Assembly: GCA_032622095.1 (NCBI GenBank) | Contig: CP136062.1 | Span: 229,662,578-229,726,577, forward strand | Origin: Siphonodentalium dalli | Lineage: Eukaryota; Mollusca; Scaphopoda; Gadilida; Siphonodentaliidae | Reading direction: 5' to 3' | Length of the DNA: 64,000 bases | In this document: piece after piece, positions 51,801-60,800 of the stretch | Numbering within the stretch: position 1 is the stretch's first letter | Layout: each line of letters begins with the position of its first letter | Notes under the pieces: generated by a model | What the model was told of the DNA's origin: nothing | What the model saw: the letters and a program-made list of their open reading frames with translations, nothing else | The model's database searches: none | Position numbers and translations under genes: made by a program

Positions 51801-54800
51801 TAAAATTTATTTTTTCATTTTCAAAAATTTATTTTCAGGCTAAAATTTCATCACTTAATGTATGGTACAGCAAACTTGGCTTCAACGGAACAAAAACAAC
51901 CATGCTGGAGAAATTAACTCCCGTTAAAGTGAGTAGTACACAAGCCTTGAAATAGGGTGTCTGTCATTTGCAGAATGAGGTCCCCAGAGGGTGAATTTAG
52001 TGATTCTACCCGCATAGCGGGCTAGCATCACCAAATTCACCCTCTGGGAACCTCATTCTGCTGAGGTGTAAGCAAAATGAGGTCCCCAGAGGGTGAATTT
52101 GGTGATGCTAGCCCACTATGCAGGGTAGCATCACTAAATTCACCCTCTGGGGACCTCATTCTGCAAATTACTGACACCCTATTTCAATGCTTGGTAGTAC
52201 AGTTAACTCGTCCATGACTAGAGCTTCGAGATTTGTTTTGTGAAAACCCTGTGCCAATGCATATGCGAGTCTCACATGGGGAGCCTCGGATATATAAGAG
52301 AATACATTGGTCTAGTCATATTTATCTTGACCTTGTAAACCAGTGCATTGGCTCAGGATCTTTAATGCTGAACCAGCACACGTCCTGTCATGGAAGGGTC
52401 AATCACATAGCCTCGTGCAAGAGAAATTTATGGCAATAAGTGGGTATGTTTATGTGCGGGATTCCTATATTTGGCCCATTTTGTTTTAGTATTCACGATT
52501 TTGATCATGTCTTCCATCATCAACACATCACTCATTGGAGGTCCTAAATGGTGAATATTATGATGTACACCCATTGGGAACCTCGATTATGCAATGTGTC
52601 GTCTGCCAATTTGAGCATATAGAGAAACTAAACTAAAAAATAAATAGAATCTATGTGAAGAAGTTTCTATAGAAATTTTATAATAAAGAAACTTTCCAGA
52701 GAAGTTGAATCCAAAACAGATTGAGGTCCTCAGAGGTAAATTTAGTGATGCTAGCCCACTATGTGGGATAGTGTCACTAAATTCACCCTCAGTGGACCTC
52801 ATTCTGCAAAAGACCGGCAATCATTGAATATTGTGTTTGCTTTATTTATTTTTCTACTTATCTTCTTTTTTAAGACACCAAAACTAACTTTGTAATTGGC
52901 AGAATGAGGTCACCAGAGGGTGAATTTAATGACACTATCCCACACAGTGGGCTAGCATCACCAAATTCATCTTATAGGGACCTCATTTTGCTTAGGCCTC
53001 AAATACTATGGGATACGCGGTATCAGATTGAAGTTCTCCAGTTGAAGTTTATGATGTTCACCCATTGAGCACCTCGATTATGCATTTTATCTTCTGCAAA
53101 TTAGGGGATATAGAAACTGAACCCTGTGCCAATGCATTCTCTTATATATGCGAGTCGACCATAGGTCGCCTCGCATATATAAGAGAATGCATTGGCCTAA
53201 CAATTTTTTTAAATAAATGTTTCTTACAATTTTTAGGCCATAAAATATAAAACATCCATTACCCTGCAGGGAGCCCCACACATATATAGAAGCATATAGA
53301 AGAGTGTTGTCTGCTCATGTTTGTCTGGGGCTCTGTATGGGTGAAATAATAAAATTGTTAAAGAATACAAGAAAAATTTATTAAAATTGTTAGGCCAATG
53401 CATTCTCTTATATATGCGAGGCGACCTATGGTCGACTCGCATATATAAGAGAATGCATTGGCACAGGGTAAAAAAATCCCGACTTACGACTGGATTCGAT
53501 ATGGCGGGTCACAACGAACACTCACATTCTCTTGCTCATTTTTGATTTTGCCGTTTATTTTATTCACAAAGTTTGACTGTTTTATAGGTAACTAATGTCC
53601 AGTTTTCACTAAACCTTGCTCTTGATGAGGTTTACACACTGACAACAACAAATCGGGGAAATAAAGGCGACTACGGAACTCCGCCCGCATCGGCTCCATT
53701 CCCACTTCCTTATAAGGATAATTTTGAAGGTATGTCAAATGTATTAATCAAAGTAATTAAATCGATTCTGACTTGGTACAGTAACGCTCTAAGTAATCGA
53801 CTCCTTATCCACAGCAGAATTATGGGTAACTTTTCATGATTTAGTCGGAAATATAGCTTGTTGCCATTCATCGGAAAGCTCTCCCCGAGAGCTTTCCGAC
53901 TAATGGCAACAAGCCATATTTCCGACTAAATCCTGAAAAGTTACCCATAATTCTGCTGTGGTTAAGGAGTCGATTACTTAGAACATTACTGTATGTAGTC
54001 CACTGTATTAATCAAAGTAATTAATTTGATTCTGACTTGGTTGCAATAAACCCACTTTTCAGCATCTATATTACCGCCAACAGTTTCTTTTACAGGCCTG
54101 GAAATCTCAAGGCGGGCTGGCGGGCTGCCCGCCTAGAATTTTCCAAGGCGGGGTTTTTATAGGAAATTTATTTCGTTATTTTATTGTTTTATGAGAAAAA
54201 TACTGCCTCAAAATTGTAAAGAATTATATTGTACAGTGTGCACATGCGTGATTTCGGCAACAGATGGTAATGTCAAATGGGTATTATGGTGGAATCATTA
54301 AATTCCAGAACAAACTGTTCCGTAAATCAGAACTTTTGATCGATTCTCACACATTTTAAGAACAAAATAAATTATTTCTCTTCATAAGATTGAGCTTTCA
54401 ATATATTTCACTGGCTGTGGTGAATATTCTTGTTTAAACTGTTATTCAATTATTATAGTTGAGAAACTATTCTCTATGTCCCCAATTGCAAACACCCAGT
54501 AAATCAAAACAGCGGCTTGACCGCTGGAAGCAGCAATCTGCGAAAGCGCTCATGCCAACTTGTAATCGGTGATGGAATTCCGAATATGGATTACTTTGAC
54601 AAATAAAGCAGTCATTTTGTAACTGTATTCAAGTGTAAATATACTAGATTTAATATAATGCTACTTGATTGTGTATTTTATGTAAAATTACACAACATAG
54701 AAAATGTTTTAAACATTGACAAACTCACCCAATTTCGTTGCATGGGTTGGACACCGACTGACAAATTGTTAAGTACGAACACTCTTACATTTTGTCCATG

Positions 54801-57800
54801 GTTCATATTAATTACCATAACATATAAAATATAATTAAATATTCATGATGTATGTAGCTACTAATTTATTGTCTACACGATGTAAATCCACCGCGATGGT
54901 GTTTAATATACACATATACTATATCCAGCAATGACTTAGAACCGAAACTGTCATCAGCTCCAAGATATTTGAAAATATCACAGAAATATTACAAAAATAT
55001 TTTTGTCAGTTTTAAATTCGCGCAGCTAGGGGCGCGAATTTAAAGTGCGCGAATTCAAAACTGAGCGAAAAATAGTACTGCGCAAATTTAAATACGAGTA
55101 AGGTTTCGTTAGATTAAATTCCGGATTAAGATATAACTCTAAAATCAAGTGTTTTTTTTGACAAACCGTCCAAATTTCATTGAACAAAATGTTGATAAAT
55201 AACAGGTTTTGTGAAATTTGATACTATAGTTGACTGTGGTTAGCATTATTTTTGGACAATTATTCGATTCTGATAACTGAAGTATATATAGTCTCAAAAT
55301 AACATTGTTTTTAGTTACTTCTTATCCCATAATTTTCAGAAGATAAATCGAATAATCAAGATGACTATTGGGTGAACATCGCCAACTTCAACTGGGAACT
55401 TCAATCTGATCCTAGGTTTCACATAGAAGTTGAGGCCTAAGCAGAATGGGTTCCCAGATACAGATATCACAGAGATATAGAAACTGAATGGAAGGGAAAA
55501 AAGTAACTAAAACAATGTTAATTTGAGACTATAGATACTTCCCAGATTATGAGGCCTAAGCAGAATGAGGTCCACAGAGTGTGAAATTAGCGATGTTAGC
55601 CCACCTGTGCAGGATAGCGTCACTAAATTTGCTCTCTGGGGACCTCATTCTGCACTATTTGCAGGCTTGGCTGTCAAACAAGCTGCCTCACACATCATGC
55701 CACATACCATAGTCGTCTTATGACCAGAAAGTTTTCTAATACTACTTCTATTTATTACATTGTTTGTGTTATTACACACATGTGTATCCAGGTGAAATGT
55801 ACATGCAAAACACATGTTCTTTTACAATGACAAGACATTGCCGGTGTATCCTCATGTCACGTTTTTGGGTGATTGATCATCTGTATCAATTGATAACACT
55901 ATCTTCGTCTTAGGGGCCTGCACTCCGTAACTGTGGGATTAGAATGCACTCCGTATTTGTGTGATTAGAATGCAGGGGCATTTTTATTGATTTTATGTAA
56001 GGTCTATATAACTATACCAGATATCAAAATGCCGAAAGCAAAAAATAATGTGCAAAATCTGAAATCTATTTCTGTCATAATTCCCAGAACATGAGGATTA
56101 AGCGGAATGAGGTCCCCAGAGGGTGAATTTGGTGATGTTAGCCCACACTGTGGAATGGTGTCACTGCATTCGCCCTCTGGGGACCTCAAGCAAAACACGT
56201 CTGGTCTTTTGCAATGACAAGTCATTGCCGAAGTATCCTGATTTTTTTTTTGGGCGATCAGTCATCTGTATCTGTTGATAACACTATCATCATCATAGGG
56301 GCCTGCATGCTGTGACCGTGTGATTAGAATGCAAGGTCGTTATCATTGACTGTTTTCCTTGACTGTATATAGCGGAAATCTAGTGTTTTTGAGTGGATAC
56401 TGAAAATTATCTCATGAGTAACCGAGACAAATGTCTATTTTTCACGTCTGCTCATGTTTGTCTGGGGCTCTGTATGGTTGAAATTATAAAATTGTTAAAG
56501 AATACAAGAAAAAATTATTAAAATTGTAAAAAATTGTTAGGCCAATGCATTCTCTTATATATGCGAGGCGACCTATGGTCGACTCGCATATATAAGAGAA
56601 TGCATTGGCACAGGGTAAAAAAATCCCGACTTACGACTGGATTTGATATGGCGGGTCACAAATGTCTATTTTTCACGAGTGACTTGCCACAAGGTAAAAT
56701 AAACATTTGTTGTGGTCACGAATGAGATAAATTTTGGTATCCACTCTAAAACACCAGATTTTCTTTTTATTATACGCGTGCTGTGCATATACCCATTATA
56801 ACCGGGTCACATTCGAATCTAATACTTCATCATATAATGATACTAATGCTACTATATATGGTTAACATTTTACAATTCGATGATAGTTATTCAAGAAATT
56901 AAGTAACGTCAAAGCTACAATGAAAGTGTAATGTTCTGTATCTTCACTGATAACGATTATTATATGTTAGCGATTTCTTCTATAATCTATTGTAGAGCGT
57001 ATAATAAATAAGGTGTATGTAACTATACCAGATATCAAAATGAAGAAAGCGATAAATTATCTACAAAATCCAAAATGAAAAGAGCGTCTTTCTGCCATTG
57101 ACCAGTTTTCATGAATGTGACCCAACAACAATATCAACTCGGCAATCAATCCACAATCAATCCACAATCAATACACAATCAATACACATTGTTAATCTCA
57201 ATGCCAATCTAACACCCGATGTTAGCAAATAATGGTCTTATCAAACAATCGCAACATAGTAGATAATTATAGTCAGATTTGCATACTCTATTCACCCGTC
57301 AGTAAGCCCATCCTCGAAGATAAGCCCATTCTGTGTTTTTTACCCTAAATAAAACATGGGATGGTCCTCGTAGATAAGTCCACCCCATTTTTGAGCATTT
57401 CTTCTATATGCTTCTATATATGTGTGGGGCTCCCTGCAGGGTAATGGATGTTTTTTTATTTTATGTCCTAAAAAATGTAAGAAACATTTATTTAAAAAAA
57501 ATGAAAAAAAATTGTTAGGCCAATGCATTCTCTTATATATGCGAGGCGACCTATGGCCGACTCGCATATATAAAAGAATGCATTGGCACAGGGTAAAAAA
57601 ATCCCGACTTACAACTGGATTTGATATGGCGGGTCACATATGGAAGGTGAATACATAGAGAATACCTACAGCCGCGAGTGAAAATTCAATATTTTTTTCC
57701 AGACACGAATGAGATGTTTCAGGTATTCTTTTTATTATATGCATGTTATTAAAGCTCAAAGTTGCTAAGCTATGCAGCATTTTTACTTTTAATAGTAAAG

Positions 57801-60800
57801 CAATTTTAAGAATACTTCGTACTAATCATAAGTGCACAATTACCTGGATAAAGCAACAAGACTCTTGCACAGACATGAAACACGGAATCGAAACTAACAA
57901 GTCTCCGTGTCACCACAGTTGAAATTTATAAATCCCATGAGCAAGGACCCCAGCTGTACAGTGCATGATAAGAACTGGCTAGTAGAGCCCGAAGCCGCCA
58001 TAGCATGCCGCCGCCAGCCATATTGGCCACAAGCTGCCGCCAGCCATATTATCTCTAACGCCAGCCGCATGAAAAAATCTGCGCCGCCGGAATTGTAAAA
58101 TGGCTGAGCCGTGTGCATGGACTGATATGTTAAGGACAACTGTACTGCGAATCGCAAATAACTAAACCACATTGCCTAATATTGGCATACTCCCATGGAC
58201 ACGGCATGGTTGTTACACTATCAGAACACCCGGGGCCTCTCATTGTGGAATAGATTATTCCAATGCATGCTTTCATATAACGGAGCTTTTTGAAAGGGTT
58301 TAAAGTATAAATTGTTTATTTCGACACGACTCAGTCTCAGACATCGCTGACATTTGTCAATATATGCACATAACCTGTAGAAGAGAACAGAAAATAGTTT
58401 GAAATATTATATTTATCAATACTATCGGATTCAGCATTCAATGATGCATGCATATATCGCAAGATGCCAGTGATGATAGCCGTCTGAAGTCGACAGAAGT
58501 TCCAATGTAACTTATACCGATTATATAGAAGGGAAACTACATAGTACATCCCTGCCAGTATTTTACTGAGTCCTTCGTGTATTTTCGCCACAATGGAAAA
58601 GCCCAACACCAAAAGAATACGCGTGGTCGAGCCAGCCATGAAAATTGGTTGAGCCAGCCATGAAAACTAGTTGTCGTGGCTTCGGGGTCTACTGGCTAGC
58701 CAATCAAAAATGACGAATTTCGGACGACACTTGAGTGTCAATAGTGTCTGTTTCAACTTTATGCATGTGTGATTTTCTTTGGAAAGTTTTTTCGCTTGTT
58801 TTAGTTATGCCTTATCACATCAATAAAATCAAAGGATGTTTCACTTATTGTTCACACCTCTATCAGAGTAAATCCAATGGGATGGGGAGTAATGACTTAT
58901 TGTTCACACCTCAATCAGGAGTAAATCCAATGGGATGTGGAGTAATTACTTTGTGTTTTTGAAGGATCTTTTGCTAATGCAGAAGAGTGATGTATGTTCA
59001 CCTGCATCTCACTGTTGAGTTTTGATAAGAATTAGCTTGATTAATAAGCATTAACGTAACTAAATTCACTTGTGAACTCTTCTTGCAACCCTATTGTGTT
59101 TACAAATTGATCCCAAAATATACAACCTTATTCAAATTGATCCAAAATGTATCTGTCTATCACTGTTACTGGTTATTATCATCTGATTTAATCTTCTTAA
59201 TAATATAAATAAAACACATAATTATCTTCATTCAATATATAAAACATGATATTGGTATAAGATATGATGGTAGGTCGTAACATGAAAGCTAAATGAATTT
59301 TTGCACAGGGCGGTCCTCATGAGTAAGCCCATTACCATTGACCTAAAACATGCACTACCCCCCCCCCCTGGGGGCTTACTGACGGGTGTATAAAGTACAT
59401 GCACAATGGCCCAAAACACAATCATTTGCATTTACGTCATAATTCTTGCATATTTTTGTAGTTTATTTTCTGCTAGATTTTGACAGAGGGATGAAAGTTA
59501 CATCATGAAAATTATATTGCACAAACAATTTGAAACAACTGAACTTGACCTATCTGTGGAAGGTGGTTTTCTGGCTATAGTCTATGAGGACTCATTGGGT
59601 GCTGTGACATGTGATGATAGTACTAAAGTGTTTCCGCCGTGCCGGTTCTGGCCATGAAGTTTTTGTTCATCGTCTGTGTTAAAAGTTTTAGAACAGTTTA
59701 TCCTAGAATTGTGAACCAGATTTGTAAAATATAGCTTTTACTTGAACGAATGGCATTGGAATTTTAGGAATCTGCTCAGGCGTTTGTGAATTATGTCCTT
59801 ATAAGTTTGTACATATTTGAAATAGTGATCTCCCTTGTAACGTATTAAATCAATAGCTTCGTGTGATCGGCAGCGCACCTGCGTTTTCCACAATTGAAGG
59901 ACAATTAAAGTGGCGCGCTAATTTTTAATTTAAATTTTTTTATTTATAATTTTTACTTTTTTTTAACGACACACCCCTGTGGTATGGTTTCATGAAACAT
60001 CACCTGAACTGTTATATCGATATTGACTGTATTGCTTGCAGTTACGCTCAATTATGCGACACCTGATGATGAATTTGACGCACAGTGTTACGGTAACATG
60101 CTCCATTCAAATAATTTCAACTATCGGCAGGTGAAATGAAGACTATAGTTCGCAGTACTTGACCAATCTGTTAATTTATTTATCTATTTATTTATTTATT
60201 GGTGTTTAACCCTTTCAGTGCCAGATTTACGATCTGTAAAATAGGCCCTAAAAAAATAAAAAAAAATAAAACATTTTTTATTTTTTTGTGTTTAATTTTA
60301 TTTGGGTATGCTATAGCGAATTTAAAAACAAACTGGATAAAACCTTAGGGGCATGTTATAACTCAAATCTATCACCAAGTATTCATAGTAATAATTTTGA
60401 TGCCCATGAAAAACGTAAGATTCCCTGGCACTAAACCTACAAAATAAGTCTGTTAAAGAATATAAGAAAAAATTATTAAAATTGTAAAAAAGAATAACAA
60501 ATGATGAAAAATTGTTAGGCCAATGCATTCTCTTATATATGCGAGGCGACCTATGGTCGACTCGCATATATAAGAGAATGCATTGGCACAGGGTATATGG
60601 GTTGATACAAAAATCGGACTTGGCACTGAAAGGGTCAACAGCAGCCATGTCTATATCACGACGTTGTAAGGGAAAGTCTGTGCAGTAAATATACCAGTGA
60701 TTTCATTGGCTGGAAGAATGACCCATTGTCAAGCCTTGACAATAGTGTGAGATGTAAGCAGAATGAGGTCCCCAGAGGGTGAATTTGGTGATGCTAGCCC

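Noticed and set aside
53065-53281. Recurrent peptides [20 protein letters not shown] and [20 protein letters not shown]
   Set aside because: Translations of the family A hairpin in both directions.
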